Origin: an uncultured Christensenellaceae bacterium
Lineage (GTDB): Bacteria > Bacillota > Clostridia > Christensenellales > MGBC116941
Assembly: GCA_910585035.1 (NCBI GenBank)
Contig: CAJUEF010000007.1
Span: 1-64,000 of the forward strand
Direction: 5' to 3'
Length of the DNA: 64,000 nt
The position numbers and the translations under genes were made by a program. The notes below the pieces were generated by a model. That model had not been told where the DNA came from. It ran no database searches and saw only the letters and a list, made by a program, of their open reading frames with translations. Below are positions 14,943 to 23,673 of this stretch, in pieces. Positions within the stretch are counted from its first letter, which is position 1. Each line of letters starts with the position of its first letter.

Positions 14943-15344
14943 TTAAGCTCTTGGCTGTTTTTGACCGCAGTAAGGACAAAAGGCAAAGGACTTTTCCAGC
15001 TTGTTTTTACACACTGGGCAAACTTCATTAGCATAATTTACGTTGCTTTTTTCATCTGTACAGGTTTCATTAAAGCCTTGGTTAAAATCTGAATTATTAT
15101 TAGACATATTCTCGAATTTATGGAGAACAAAGCCGCCGGATTTCATTTGATTGTATTCGTCCTTTGTAATTTCCATATCTCGTCCATCCTTTGAAATAAA
15201 GAAAACTTTTGAGGTATTTATAAGGGGTATAAAGAAAAGAGAAAAGTAGTTGGCAATATAAAATATAATATACCTTCTGCCATTGTTATCATACACTGTC
15301 ATTTCTCCGCCTTTTCTTTTACCAAAACCAAAAATTATAAACAT
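14943..15344 (-). CDS. Zinc-ribbon protein with hydrophobic N-terminal half
   Basis: The 133 residues begin M-F-I-I-F-G-F-G-K-R, as in the zinc-ribbon family of small Firmicute proteins, followed by a hydrophobic stretch (about 25-45, Y-F-S-L-F-F-I-P). The C-terminus holds one zinc ribbon, C-P-V-C then C-P-Y-C-G (about 110-128), separated from the front by a polar Asn-rich linker. Usual members have the ribbon's first half near residue 20; here that pair is absent and a ribbon sits at the far end, so this is a variant arrangement. The function is unknown. It lies between a zinc-type importer and a metal exporter system, which may be chance. Confidence 0.75.
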   Translation of the reverse strand: MFIIFGFGKRKGGEMTVYDNNGRRYIIFYIANYFSLFFIPLINTSKVFFISKDGRDMEITKDEYNQMKSGGFVLHKFENMSNNNSDFNQGFNETCTDEKSNVNYANEVCPVCKNKLEKSFAFCPYCGQKQPRA

Positions 15345-15423
15345 AGAAAACTCCTTTAAACAGCTTGTTTGTTTTTAAGTATAACACATATAACGCTTTT
15401 ATTTCAACAGCATATTATATACG

Positions 15424-15438
15424 GGTATACAGTATACC
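15424..15438. promoter_or_regulatory. Candidate CsoR-family operator (distal)
   Basis: GGTATAC-A-GTATACC is a perfect 7-1-7 inverted repeat about 160 bases upstream of the repressor gene. It resembles the second site at 15560-15569 and the G-tract/TATA operators of CsoR-type repressors. Confidence 0.5.
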
Positions 15439-15502
15439 TATACTATATTTTAAAATTATAAATTTTAGAAAATTGAATAAATATATTATTAATAATGGGG
15501 TA

Positions 15503-15531
15503 TTGACAAATATATTTTATGGTTTTATCAT
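15503..15531 (+). promoter_or_regulatory. Promoter of the csoR-ATPase operon
   Basis: TTGACA, 17 bases, TATCAT. The start would be near 15538, with the proximal operator-like site (15551-15569, containing GGTATATACC) in the leader. Confidence 0.65.
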
Positions 15532-15550
15532 TAAGCCATAAATACGGATA

Positions 15551-15569
15551 TGGGGTATAGGTATATACC
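15551..15569. promoter_or_regulatory. Candidate CsoR-family operator (proximal)
   Basis: A G-tract followed by the palindrome GGTATATACC lies just after the predicted transcription start and before the SD of the repressor gene. Confidence 0.45.
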
Positions 15570-15585
15570 GAGTATGGAGGCAGCT

Positions 15586-15864
15586 ATGAAATGTGAAGTT
15601 CATAACAATAAAGATGTAATTAAACGACTGAACCGTTTACAGGGACAAATTGGCGGTATTAAAACAATGATTGAGGATAACCGCACCTGTGAAGAAGTGC
15701 TTGTGCAAATAAGCGCAGTTAATTCAGCGCTGCATAAGGTGGCGCAAATGGTCCTTGAAGACCATTTGGGGCACTGCGTTGTTCGCGGAATTGAAACAGG
15801 CAAAAAAGAAGAATCCATTGAAGAACTTATAAAAAGCGTTGAACAGTATTCAAGAATAAAGTAG
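15586..15864 (+). CDS. CsoR/RcnR-family metal-sensing repressor
   Basis: A 92-residue all-helical repressor (DUF156). The metal-site fingerprint is C35, H60 and C64, matching Cys36/His61/Cys65 of the Mycobacterium CsoR copper sensor. The start at 15586 is fixed by GGAGG six bases upstream; longer frames run through that SD and the operator. Family members sense Cu(I), Ni/Co, or sulfur species (CstR), so the ligand is not certain. An extra N-terminal Cys3/His6 is present. It precedes a P1B metal ATPase by 9 bases, so metal binding probably releases transcription of both genes. Confidence 0.9.
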   Translation: MKCEVHNNKDVIKRLNRLQGQIGGIKTMIEDNRTCEEVLVQISAVNSALHKVAQMVLEDHLGHCVVRGIETGKKEESIEELIKSVEQYSRIK

Positions 15865-15873
15865 GTGATTAAA

Positions 15874-17850
15874 ATGAAAAAATTAAAGCAGGCAAACTTT
15901 CATCAGCCAAGGGATTTTGGCAGCAGCATAGATGATAATTATAAAAATGAACATGACCATCACGAGCACGTCCATGATGACTGTGATGAATGTAATGAAG
16001 GCGGTGTAAGCTGTTCGTGCTGCAGCAGTTCCGGGGGACACGACCACAAGACTGAAAATAAATATATTACTTATGGTGTTTTAGGCGTTTCAGTTATCAG
16101 CCTTATACTTGGGTATATGAATATAAACATATTTGGAATAAACGTATCCTTGGCGGCCACTGTTCTTTGCGGTGTTCCTATTGCTATTGATGCGGTTAAA
16201 AGCCTTATTAATGGCTTTAAGATAACAACTAATTTGCTCATTACCATTGCTATAATCGCCGCAGTTGCAATAGGTGAGCTGTTTGCAGCGGCTGAAGTTG
16301 CGTTTATTATGACTCTTGGTGAAATGCTGGAAGAATACACACTAAAAAAAGCAAATAAAGGGCTTAGTACGCTAATTTCATACGCCCCGAAAATCGCTCA
16401 CCTTTTAAATGGCAAAGATGTGAATGCTAAGGATTTAAAGGTTGGCGATGTAGTGCTTATTAAAAACGGAGAATCTGTACCTGTGGATGGTATTATTATT
16501 GAGGGAGAAAGCAACATTGATCAAAGCATGGTTACCGGTGAAAGCGAGCCTGTTCACAAATCTGCCGACGATATGGTATACGAAGGCACTGTAAACGGTG
16601 AAGGCGCCCTTACTGTAAAAGCAACCCATTCCGGCAAGGATTCTACTCTTTCACGGATGATTGCTCTGGTTAAACGCGCGCAAAATGAAAAAGCAAACAC
16701 CGTTAAAATAACCGATAAAATTGCAGGCTATATTGTTCCTATATCCGTGCTTACTTCCATAGGCGTTTATATATTTACAGGGGAAGTTGTAAGGGCGGTA
16801 ACTATTTTGGTTGTATTTTGTCCCTGTTCTTTGGTGCTGTCTATGCCAACGGCTATAATGGCATGTATAGGCAGAGCAACTAAAATGGGCGTGCTTATAA
16901 AATCCGGGCAGGCAATAGAAAACCTTTGGTCGGCAGACACAGTTATTACAGATAAAACAGGCACGCTTACCCACGGCAAAATGAATGTAAGCGCCGTTAT
17001 AGGCGACATGCAGCAGGTTGTATCTGCTGCAGCAATGGCTGAGAGCATGTCCTCACACCCTATTGCAAAAGCAGTTATTACCTATGCTAAAGAACAAAAT
17101 ATAAAGCCCCAAAAAGGAGAAAGCTTTAAAAACATAAGCGGTAAAGGTATAGTTTGCGGTGATGTGGCTGTTGGAAACGACAAGCTTCTTAAAGAACTCA
17201 ATATCTCTTGTGAAAACAGTTTAATGGAAAAAATTGCAAACGCTGAAAAGGATGGCAGTAAGGCCCTTTATGTATCAAAAGGTGGAAAGCTTATTGGCGC
17301 AGTTACAGTTAAGGATACTATTCGTAATTCTGCTAAGACGGCTGTTGCTAAAATGAAAGACATGGGTATTACGGTTGTCATGGCTACAGGTGATAAAAAA
17401 CATATTGCAGATACAGTTGGTTCAAGCGTTGGTGTGAACGAGGTTCGTGCAGACCTGCTCCCTGAAGATAAGGTTTCACTTGTAGACGAGCTGCACAACA
17501 TGGGCAGAAAAGTAATAATGGTTGGCGATGGCGTTAATGATGCTCCTGCCCTTGCAAAGGCTAACGTAGGTATTGCAATGGGAGCTATTGGAAGCGATGT
17601 GGCTATTGAAACTGCAGATGTTGCTCTTATGAACGATGAAATTGCCAATGTTCCAAAAACCGTTGCTCTTGCTAAAAAGACAAAAATAACGGTTTCCGTA
17701 AACATTTTTGCGTCTATTGCCCTTAGCCTGTTTGCAGTTATATTTGCCGGTACCGGTGATATAGGCCCTGTTGCCGGCGCACTTATTCACAATCTTGGCG
17801 CTATTGTGGTTGTTCTTAACTCCATTTGGCTGTTTTACAAAAAAGTGTAA
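15874..17850 (+). CDS. P1B-type heavy-metal translocating ATPase
   Basis: A 658-residue metal-exporting ATPase. ATG 15874 follows an AGGTG SD; an upstream GTG is less likely. The first 60 residues are a soluble His/Cys-rich metal-binding tail (H-D-H-H-E-H, C-D-E-C, C-S-C-C). The core has the membrane C316-P-C318 motif, phosphorylation site D360-K-T-G-T, S-H-P near 400 and G-D-G-V-N-D-A-P-A near 556. The last membrane helices carry H-N-L-G and L-N-S rather than the Asp motif of Zn/Cd pumps or the M-S-S of Cu pumps, so the metal cannot be assigned. The CsoR partner hints at Cu(I), but Zn, Cd, Ni or Co remain open. Confidence 0.92.
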   Translation: MKKLKQANFHQPRDFGSSIDDNYKNEHDHHEHVHDDCDECNEGGVSCSCCSSSGGHDHKTENKYITYGVLGVSVISLILGYMNINIFGINVSLAATVLCGVPIAIDAVKSLINGFKITTNLLITIAIIAAVAIGELFAAAEVAFIMTLGEMLEEYTLKKANKGLSTLISYAPKIAHLLNGKDVNAKDLKVGDVVLIKNGESVPVDGIIIEGESNIDQSMVTGESEPVHKSADDMVYEGTVNGEGALTVKATHSGKDSTLSRMIALVKRAQNEKANTVKITDKIAGYIVPISVLTSIGVYIFTGEVVRAVTILVVFCPCSLVLSMPTAIMACIGRATKMGVLIKSGQAIENLWSADTVITDKTGTLTHGKMNVSAVIGDMQQVVSAAAMAESMSSHPIAKAVITYAKEQNIKPQKGESFKNISGKGIVCGDVAVGNDKLLKELNISCENSLMEKIANAEKDGSKALYVSKGGKLIGAVTVKDTIRNSAKTAVAKMKDMGITVVMATGDKKHIADTVGSSVGVNEVRADLLPEDKVSLVDELHNMGRKVIMVGDGVNDAPALAKANVGIAMGAIGSDVAIETADVALMNDEIANVPKTVALAKKTKITVSVNIFASIALSLFAVIFAGTGDIGPVAGALIHNLGAIVVVLNSIWLFYKKV

Positions 17851-17928
17851 CTTTTGTTTTTTTACTTTTCTTTTTCCTACTTCTCTTTTTAAAAAAAGAG
17901 AAGTAGGAAGAGAAAAACTATATACCTA
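17851..17928. repeat. Dispersed hairpin repeat, copy 1
   Basis: The arms CCTACTTCTC and GAGAAGTAGG with T- and A-rich flanks form a long hairpin directly after the metal ATPase gene. It can serve as its terminator. It belongs to the family described under copy 7 (35015-35069). Confidence 0.75.
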
Positions 17929-17949
17929 ACCAACTGTGATTTTCATTAA

Positions 17950-18099
17950 TTATTTTTCACGCTCATATGTTACAACTATACCATATCCAACTGCCATATT
18001 AGGACTGACGGCAATAACACGCCATCCCTCAATTGCAAGTTTATTCATTTCTACCTCTGCCCCTTTAATCTTGTATGTTTCAACTTTGTACTCGTACAT
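17950..18099 (-). CDS. DUF4177-like small protein (49 residues)
   Basis: A short gene with GGAGG seven bases before ATG 18099. The peptide starts M-Y-E-Y-K-V-E-T-Y and has L-A-I-E-G-W-R-V-I-A-V-S and a final V-V-T-Y-E-R-E-K. This beta-helix-beta pattern with L-N-x-L-x-x-E-G-W is the DUF4177 signature (small proteins of unknown function). It stands alone between two palindromic repeats. Nothing points to a role. Confidence 0.75.
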   Translation of the reverse strand: MYEYKVETYKIKGAEVEMNKLAIEGWRVIAVSPNMAVGYGIVVTYEREK

Positions 18100-18202
18100 A
18101 AATTTCCTCCTTTAAATCCTAATTTATATAATTGATTATAAAATATTTTACCTGTTTTTAGGCTAATCTTTAATAGGTGTACAATTTGAAAAAAAATATA
18201 AA

Positions 18203-18233
18203 GCTCCCACTTTCATAAATGGGAGTTTTTCTT
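18203..18233. terminator. Hairpin terminator
   Basis: CTCCCA/TGGGAG with inner TTT/AAA and T-rich flanks on both strands. It would stop transcripts leaving the tetR gene on the minus strand. Confidence 0.7.
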
Positions 18234-18261
18234 AAATATTTACTATAATACATTATGCCGC

Positions 18262-18322
18262 AAACTGGTTTTCTTTTTGCTTCTTTTTCTTTTTTCTAAA
18301 AGAAAAAGAAGAGAAAAAACTT
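18262..18322. repeat. Dispersed hairpin repeat, copy 2
   Basis: GGTTTTCTTTTTGCTTCTTT is followed by a near-perfect inverted complement ending GAGAAAAAAC. It lies at the end of the tetR gene. Confidence 0.75.
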
Positions 18323-18326
18323 TATC

Positions 18327-18899
18327 TCAATATAAAACCTTTACCCCGTAAAGAATCATCTGACCTGCCAGTGCGGACATTTGCTCGGGAGTTTCTTTCA
18401 TACCTTCCTCCAGCCATTTCATGAAAAGACCGGTGCAGCCCGAAACTATAAAAGAGTAATAATATTCAAAATTTTGAGCATTCTTTTCGCTGTAATATGA
18501 CATCCAGTCTCTTAAACATTTTTCTCTTACAAGGTTTTTAAGCCTGTCCATAAACGCAACATCTCCGTTAGGCCCCAGCAACACCATGCACATTTTAGAG
18601 TTATCCTGAAGAAACTTAAACACGTCAATCAAAATTGAAAGAGGACGGGATTCCTCATCGTCCTGTCTATCGTTTAAAATATGATTAAATTCATCAAACA
18701 TTTCCTGTTCCAGACTGTCAACCATATCAAAAATATCTTTATAATGAAGATAAAAAGTACCCCTGTTTATATCAGCCAGTTCTGTAAGCTCTTTAACGGA
18801 TATATCCCTTATGCCTTTTTCTGCCATAAGCTTGGTTAAAGCTGTTTTTAACTGGCTTTTCGTTTTTCTTACTCTCCGGTCTAAAGCTTTTTCACTCAT
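18327..18899 (-). CDS. TetR-family transcriptional regulator
   Basis: Residues 10-57 form the TetR DNA-binding domain: T-K-S-Q-L-K-T-A-L-T-K-L-M, then I-S-V-K-E-L-T, then I-N-R-G-T-F-Y-L-H-Y-K-D-I-F. The C-terminal part fits the TetR_C_33 type (as in DhaS-like regulators), with M-K-W-L-E-E-G-M near 165. The 190-residue length is typical. A palindrome overlaps its own -10 region (18922-18941), so it probably represses itself. It lies beside, but in the same direction as, an amino-acid ABC importer; whether it controls it is unknown. Confidence 0.92.
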   Translation of the reverse strand: MSEKALDRRVRKTKSQLKTALTKLMAEKGIRDISVKELTELADINRGTFYLHYKDIFDMVDSLEQEMFDEFNHILNDRQDDEESRPLSILIDVFKFLQDNSKMCMVLLGPNGDVAFMDRLKNLVREKCLRDWMSYYSEKNAQNFEYYYSFIVSGCTGLFMKWLEEGMKETPEQMSALAGQMILYGVKVLY

Positions 18900-18921
18900 A
18901 TTAAGCCCTCCGCATTTGTAT

Positions 18922-18941
18922 TGTGTACATTATAATACACA
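18922..18941. promoter_or_regulatory. Operator-like palindrome on the tetR promoter
   Basis: TGTGTA and its exact complement TACACA flank an 8-base centre that, on the minus strand, contains TATAAT. An operator covering the -10 box is expected for TetR autorepression. Confidence 0.6.
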
Positions 18942-19033
18942 TTTGTTTATAAAACAACATGAGTTAGCGCAAAATATAACTTTTATTTAAAAATGGCAGC
19001 AGTCCTAAAAATTTTATAAAGAAATATAAGCAT

Positions 19034-19834
19034 TTATCCGTGAAACCTGGATAAAAACGCTTTTGTACGCTCGTTCTTCGGATTTTCTATAACCTGGCTT
19101 GGGGGTCCCTCTTCTGCAATAACCCCATCGCTCATAAAAATAACCTTATCGGCAACTTCCGCTGCAAACTCAATTTCATGAGTAACCACAATCATTGTGC
19201 TGTCTGATGATTTTAAACCTTTAATAACCTTGAGAACCTCTCCTGTAAGTTCCGGGTCAAGGGCTGAGGTTGGCTCGTCAAAGCAAAGTATATCAGGGCT
19301 AAGACCAAGGGCTCTTGCAATAGCTACCCTTTGTTTTTGACCGCCGGACAGTTCACATGGATAAGCCTTCGTTTTTTCAAATAAACCCACATTTTTAAGC
19401 AGATCTAAAGATTTATTCTTTATATATTCGTTTGCCTGTTCCATTGTTTTACATCCATTATATTCTTTGCCCTTTTTAAACGCTTCCTTTGCCAGCAGCT
19501 CCTGAGCAATCATAACATTCTTTAAAACATTATACTGGGGAAAAAGATTAAAGGATTGGAACACAAGCCCAAAGTGCAAACGTTTTTTTCTAATTTCTTC
19601 ATCACTTATACGTGATTTGTTTTCACTGTTAAAAAGACTTTCATCGCCAACTATGATTTCACCGCTTGAAGGTGTTTCTAAAAAATTAAGGCATCTTAAA
19701 AGAGTGGTTTTTCCGCTCCCTGAGCTGCCTATTATTGCAAGCACTTCTCCCTTTTCAAGAGAAAAGCTGATGCCCTTTAGCACCTTTGTTTTTCCAAAAT
19801 CCTTATGTATATCTTTAATTTGTAAAACAGCCAT
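19034..19834 (-). CDS. Amino-acid ABC transporter ATPase, polar amino-acid type
   Basis: This 266-residue ATPase has Walker A G-S-S-G-S-G-K-T near 35, an L-S-G-G-Q-K-Q-R signature near 165 and Walker B I-L-C-F-D-E-P near 184. The sequence is of the GlnQ/HisP type that powers uptake of polar amino acids. It contains an insertion (about residues 112-140) relative to the minimal GlnQ. It is the last gene of a three-gene operon: binding protein, permease, ATPase, with 5 bases to the permease. The amino acid is not predictable from sequence. Confidence 0.93.
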   Translation of the reverse strand: MAVLQIKDIHKDFGKTKVLKGISFSLEKGEVLAIIGSSGSGKTTLLRCLNFLETPSSGEIIVGDESLFNSENKSRISDEEIRKKRLHFGLVFQSFNLFPQYNVLKNVMIAQELLAKEAFKKGKEYNGCKTMEQANEYIKNKSLDLLKNVGLFEKTKAYPCELSGGQKQRVAIARALGLSPDILCFDEPTSALDPELTGEVLKVIKGLKSSDSTMIVVTHEIEFAAEVADKVIFMSDGVIAEEGPPSQVIENPKNERTKAFLSRFHG

Positions 19835-19839
19835 GCTTT

Positions 19840-20490
19840 CTATCCTTTATAATAATCCATTTTCTTTTCTGTGTAACTCAGCAGCAGTGAAAGAATACCG
19901 CTGAATACCAAAAAGAATACGCCGGTGTAAAACAGCGGCCAAATAAGGCCTTCCGAGGTATAAGCTGTAGACACCATAACAACTTCCGCAACAGCGATAA
20001 CTCTTGCAAGAGACGTATCTTTAACAAGAGTTATTATTTCGTTGCCAATAGGGGGTATTATTCTTTTTAAAACCTGGAACAAAATAATATGAAAAAATAT
20101 CTGTGCCCTTGTCATTCCAAGCACTTGACCTGCTTCATACTGACCCTTAGATATGCTTTCAATGCCGCCTCTGTATATTTCAGAAAAGTATGCCGAATAG
20201 TTTATGACAAAAGCAATGAGCGCCGCTGTCATTCTCGAACGGAAAGGCATATCAAAAACAATGCCCGGCATGTAAAGAACAACAAAAAGCTGGAGCATCA
20301 GGGGAGTTCCCCTGATGACCCAGACCAGTGTTTTTGTCAGCCACTTCAGCGGCTTAAATTTAGACATTGACCCATAGGTAACTACAAGCCCAAGAGGCAG
20401 CGCCATTATAAGTGTCATAAAAAATATATAGATGTTAAACCAAAAGCCTTTTAAAAGCTCAATGTTTATAACCGCAAAAGATGAACCCAT
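19840..20490 (-). CDS. Amino-acid ABC transporter permease
   Basis: A 216-residue HisM/GlnP-type permease with about five spans. The family segment around residues 60-75 ([13 protein letters not shown]) and the coupling motif near 120 ([14 protein letters not shown]) are clear. It sits between the binding-protein gene (31 bases upstream) and the ATPase gene (5 bases downstream). Confidence 0.94.
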   Translation of the reverse strand: MGSSFAVINIELLKGFWFNIYIFFMTLIMALPLGLVVTYGSMSKFKPLKWLTKTLVWVIRGTPLMLQLFVVLYMPGIVFDMPFRSRMTAALIAFVINYSAYFSEIYRGGIESISKGQYEAGQVLGMTRAQIFFHIILFQVLKRIIPPIGNEIITLVKDTSLARVIAVAEVVMVSTAYTSEGLIWPLFYTGVFFLVFSGILSLLLSYTEKKMDYYKG

Positions 20491-20521
20491 AATTATTTCC
20501 GCCTATATCCACAAATTAATA

Positions 20522-21400
20522 TTATTGATTATTTGCTTTTACCTTAATAAGCTCTTGTAATTTATATTTTTCTGCAATTCTATCAAGGGTGCCGTCATTT
20601 GCCAGTTCCTGAATTGCTCCGTTTACCTTTTCAAGAGTTACAGGGCTGTTCTTTCTAAAAGCAATACCGTATTCCTCATCAGCAAAGCCCTTATCGGCAA
20701 CAACAGCAAGGTCTGCATAATCTGTTCCTTCACCAATAGAACCGATAGACATTACATAGTCGATAATTCCAATATCCGCTGTTCCTGATTTAATCTCAAG
20801 AAGAACCTTTGACTGAGCGTCTACAGCCGTGTAATTTGCTTCTTTAAAGAATTCATCCTCTTTTGCAACAGTTTCTCCGGCAGAGCCTTTTTCCGCAACA
20901 ACAGAAGCGCCTTTCACACCTTCGGCAGAAGCAAATTTTCCTTCATTGCCTTTTTTCACAACCATAACCTGCTTGTTGGCCATATAAGGCAACGATATAT
21001 CCATGTTTGTTTTTCTTTCTTCATCAATAGTCATACCGTTCCAAATACAATCAATATTTTTTGAATTAAGCTCTGTCTCTTTAGCAGACCATTCAATTTC
21101 AATAAAATTAGCTTTTACACCAAGCTTTTCACAAACAGCCTTTGCAAACTCTGTTTCAAAGCCTGTAAGTTCTCCGTTTTCGTCCTTGTAATTCATTGGA
21201 GCAAAATATGTAACTCCAATAATCATTTCACCTTTGCCTTCAATATAACTCCAGTCACTGTTTGCATTTGCTGCCGCACCGCTCTGATTATTTGCGTCAT
21301 TATTACCTGCATCGTTTTTCTTTGAACAGCCGGCAAAAACGCCCATAACCATAAGAGCCGCAAGGGCTGTTCCAAGAATTCTCTTTGTCTTTTGTCCCAT
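20522..21400 (-). CDS. Amino-acid ABC transporter substrate-binding lipoprotein
   Basis: Start 21400 is chosen because GGAGGG lies 8 bases upstream; an ATG at 21415 would overlap that SD. The 292-residue product has a lipoprotein signal with a V-F-A-G-C lipobox (Cys near 24). It then has an Asn/Ala-rich linker and a periplasmic-binding-protein type 2 domain (G-V-T-Y-F-A-P-M-N-Y near 60, G-F-E-x-E-F-A near 80, N-x-x-D-C-I-W-N-G-M-T near 108). It delivers an amino acid (cystine, glutamine and others are possible) to the permease encoded downstream. Confidence 0.93.
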   Translation of the reverse strand: MGQKTKRILGTALAALMVMGVFAGCSKKNDAGNNDANNQSGAAANANSDWSYIEGKGEMIIGVTYFAPMNYKDENGELTGFETEFAKAVCEKLGVKANFIEIEWSAKETELNSKNIDCIWNGMTIDEERKTNMDISLPYMANKQVMVVKKGNEGKFASAEGVKGASVVAEKGSAGETVAKEDEFFKEANYTAVDAQSKVLLEIKSGTADIGIIDYVMSIGSIGEGTDYADLAVVADKGFADEEYGIAFRKNSPVTLEKVNGAIQELANDGTLDRIAEKYKLQELIKVKANNQ

Positions 21401-21415
21401 GTGAAATCCCTCCAA

Positions 21416-21796
21416 AATAATATTGTGATGTTATTATAACATAATTAGTCTTTGTGTTAGCAAAGTATGGCGATAGCCATAAAACCGCAAGGTTTTAATT
21501 ATGTTCCAATGTTCTCCGGAATGCTCAAAATCTTTGATTTTGCCAGTAATCCGTAAAGTTATTATACATTATCATTTTACCAAAGTAAAGCGATAAAATA
21601 AATTTTATTAAAATGATTTTGCAAATATTGAGGATATTATAAGGCTTTATCGGTTAATAGGGTTTATTATGCAAACCTTCGTAGTATCAGTAGACATTTA
21701 ACTTTGCAGATGTTATTATTTTACTATGCTCAATAAAGCGCCTGATTTAAAAGCTCTTTTTGAGCATTATAAAAAATAAAAAGGATTTGTGCATTG
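21416..21796. other. Intergenic region with hairpin cluster
   Basis: About 380 bases between divergent genes with no coding frame. The stretch 21466-21542 holds consecutive small perfect hairpins: ATGGC-GATA-GCCAT, AAAACC-GCAA-GGTTTT and CAAAATC-TTT-GATTTTG. A further inverted repeat (ATGCTCAA and TTGAGCAT) lies around 21727-21766. I see no T-box or known riboswitch motif. Confidence 0.5.
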
Positions 21797-23065
21797 ATGA
21801 AAATAGCCGCTCTTACAATATTTATATTGACCTATGCCGCGCTTCTGTTTTTACCTAAATGGCGGGCGCATGTTGCGCTTATTATGGGTATCGCCATGGT
21901 TGTTATCGGTGTGCTTCCATCTGAAAAAGTAATAAGTTCCATAGATTGGAACGTAATAATGATGATTGCAGGCACAATGGGAATAGTATCTTTATTTATA
22001 GAATCTAAAATGCCTGCGCTTATGGCTGACTGGCTTATAAATAAAACCCCCAATGTAAAGTGGGCGATTATTTCTCTTTCGCTGTTTGCCGGCTTTATTT
22101 CTGCATTTGTAGATAACGTTGCAACAGTTCTTATGGTTGCTCCCGTTGCCATGACCATTGCAAGCAAGCTGGATATTTCGCCTGTACCTGCCATAATAAG
22201 TATTTCCGTATCTTCCAATTTGCAGGGAGCAGCTACCCTTGTGGGGGACACCACATCAATCCTCCTTGGCGGATATGCAGATTTAGACTTTTTTGACTTT
22301 TTTATATTTCAGGGAAAACCGGGGCTGTTTTGGATAGTTCAAATAAGCGCTTTAACCTCAGCTTTGGTGCTATATTTTGTCTTTCGTAAAGATAACGCTT
22401 CCATATCCCAGCAAAGCATGACAAAGGTTACCGATTATTTTCCAACAATTCTTCTTCTTGGAATGATAGTGCTGCTTATAATATCATCCTTTTTTCCTGG
22501 CAAACCGTCCTTTACTGCAGGGCTTATCTGTTTTAGCCTTATGATAATCGGAATAATTTATGACATCATAAAAAGCGGCAGCCTGGACGGATTTAAACAA
22601 ACCTTTTTAGAAATAGATTACATAACTCTTGCTCTTCTTGCAGGTCTTTTCGTTGTAATTGCCGGCATTACCGAAGCAGGAATAATTGACGATATCAGCA
22701 GGCTGTTTTTAAAAGTCGGCGGCGGGAATATATTTATTTTGTATTCACTGCTTGTATGGGCTTCAGTATTCTTCTCGGCATTTATAGACAACATACCATA
22801 TGTTGCAACCATGCTCCCTGTAACTGCGTCTATTGCCGCAAGTATTGGAGTTGAACCTTACCTACTTTATTTCGGTCTCCTTTGCGGAGCCACTCTTGGA
22901 GGTAATTTTACACCTATTGGGGCAAGCGCGAACATAACTTCTCTCGGTATCCTCCGTAAAGCGGGACATGAGGTTAAAACAAAAGACTTTATGAGTATAA
23001 GCGTGCCTTTCACCCTTGCTGCCGTTGTAACAGGATATATACTTGTATGGATTATATACAGATAA
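21797..23065 (+). CDS. NhaD/ArsB-type ion transporter (IT superfamily)
   Basis: A 422-residue protein with ten to twelve spans. Two internal-repeat motifs are clear: D-N-V-A-T-V-L-M-V-A-P-V near 108 and D-N-I-P-Y-V-A-T-M-L-P-V near 332, each ending a re-entrant loop of the ion-transporter superfamily. Each is followed by a Gly/Asn-rich stretch (N-L-Q-G-A-A-T-L-V-G-D and G-G-N-F-T-P-I-G-A-S). This group includes Na+/H+ antiporters and arsenite exporters, and the sequence alone does not decide. Start ATG 21797 uses AAGGA; TTG 21794 is less likely. It stands alone with its own terminator. Confidence 0.88.
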   Translation: MKIAALTIFILTYAALLFLPKWRAHVALIMGIAMVVIGVLPSEKVISSIDWNVIMMIAGTMGIVSLFIESKMPALMADWLINKTPNVKWAIISLSLFAGFISAFVDNVATVLMVAPVAMTIASKLDISPVPAIISISVSSNLQGAATLVGDTTSILLGGYADLDFFDFFIFQGKPGLFWIVQISALTSALVLYFVFRKDNASISQQSMTKVTDYFPTILLLGMIVLLIISSFFPGKPSFTAGLICFSLMIIGIIYDIIKSGSLDGFKQTFLEIDYITLALLAGLFVVIAGITEAGIIDDISRLFLKVGGGNIFILYSLLVWASVFFSAFIDNIPYVATMLPVTASIAASIGVEPYLLYFGLLCGATLGGNFTPIGASANITSLGILRKAGHEVKTKDFMSISVPFTLAAVVTGYILVWIIYR

Positions 23066-23092
23066 AAAAGATGCATAAGCATCTTTTTTATT
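23064..23092. terminator. Bidirectional terminator
   Basis: AAAAAAGATGC-ATAA-GCATCTTTTTT forms a perfect 11-bp stem between the transporter gene and the converging mscL. Confidence 0.9.
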
Positions 23093-23495
23093 TTAATTCA
23101 GATGTACAGTGAGGGCAGCGGGAAGCTTCTATATTAACAGTCTCTTTGCAATAAGGACATTGTTTTTCACTTATAAGGGTTTCTTTCCCTGTAATATTGA
23201 GCTTATTTATCCCTTTGACGAAAACAAATATGGCGAGAGCAATAATAAAAAAATTTAATACGGCGGCAATAAAATTACCATAATTTATAACCGAAGCAGT
23301 TTCACCTTTACCAACAGCCAGCTTCCACGAAGTAAAATCTATTCCAACAGTAAAAACAGATATTACAGGCATAATTACATCATTTACAAGGGCGTTTACT
23401 ATACTTGTAAAAGCTGTTCCTATAATAACGCCCACAGCAAGATCAACCACATTACCCTTTGATATAAATTTTTTAAACTCATTTACAATGCTCAT
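23088..23495 (-). CDS. mscL: Large-conductance mechanosensitive channel with zinc-ribbon tail
   Basis: MscL opens under membrane tension to release solutes. The N-terminus (F-K-K-F-I-S-K-G-N-V-V-D-L-A-V-G-V-I-I-G) is the amphipathic helix plus TM1 signature, and TM2 lies near 75-95. After it, instead of the short charged C-terminal helix of the E. coli protein, there is a zinc ribbon: C-P-Y-C near 113 and C-P-H-C near 128. Such tails occur in some Firmicute MscL proteins. The gene has a good SD (GGAAGTG) and is transcribed alone. Confidence 0.95.
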   Translation of the reverse strand: MSIVNEFKKFISKGNVVDLAVGVIIGTAFTSIVNALVNDVIMPVISVFTVGIDFTSWKLAVGKGETASVINYGNFIAAVLNFFIIALAIFVFVKGINKLNITGKETLISEKQCPYCKETVNIEASRCPHCTSELK

Positions 23496-23605
23496 TTAAA
23501 CACTTCCTTTTCATTAATTATGTTATAACCAGTTTACCAGATAATTACTTGGTGTTTTACATAATTTTACTTAAAATAACATGATTGTTAATTTATTCAC
23601 TATTG

Positions 23606-23634
23606 TTGACAAAGCAAAAATATGATGATATAGT
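23606..23634 (+). promoter_or_regulatory. Promoter of the methionine importer operon
   Basis: TTGACA, 17 bases, TATAGT. Transcription would start near 23641, 20 bases before the SD of the leader peptide and 400 bases before metQ. Confidence 0.8.
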
Positions 23635-23673
23635 GTTAGCAATAAAAATATTTTCGTAAAAGGAGAAAGCATT

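Noticed and set aside
21416..21796. T-box or SAM riboswitch upstream of the amino-acid importer
   Set aside because: No T-box AGGGTGG motif and no S-box core were found on either strand.
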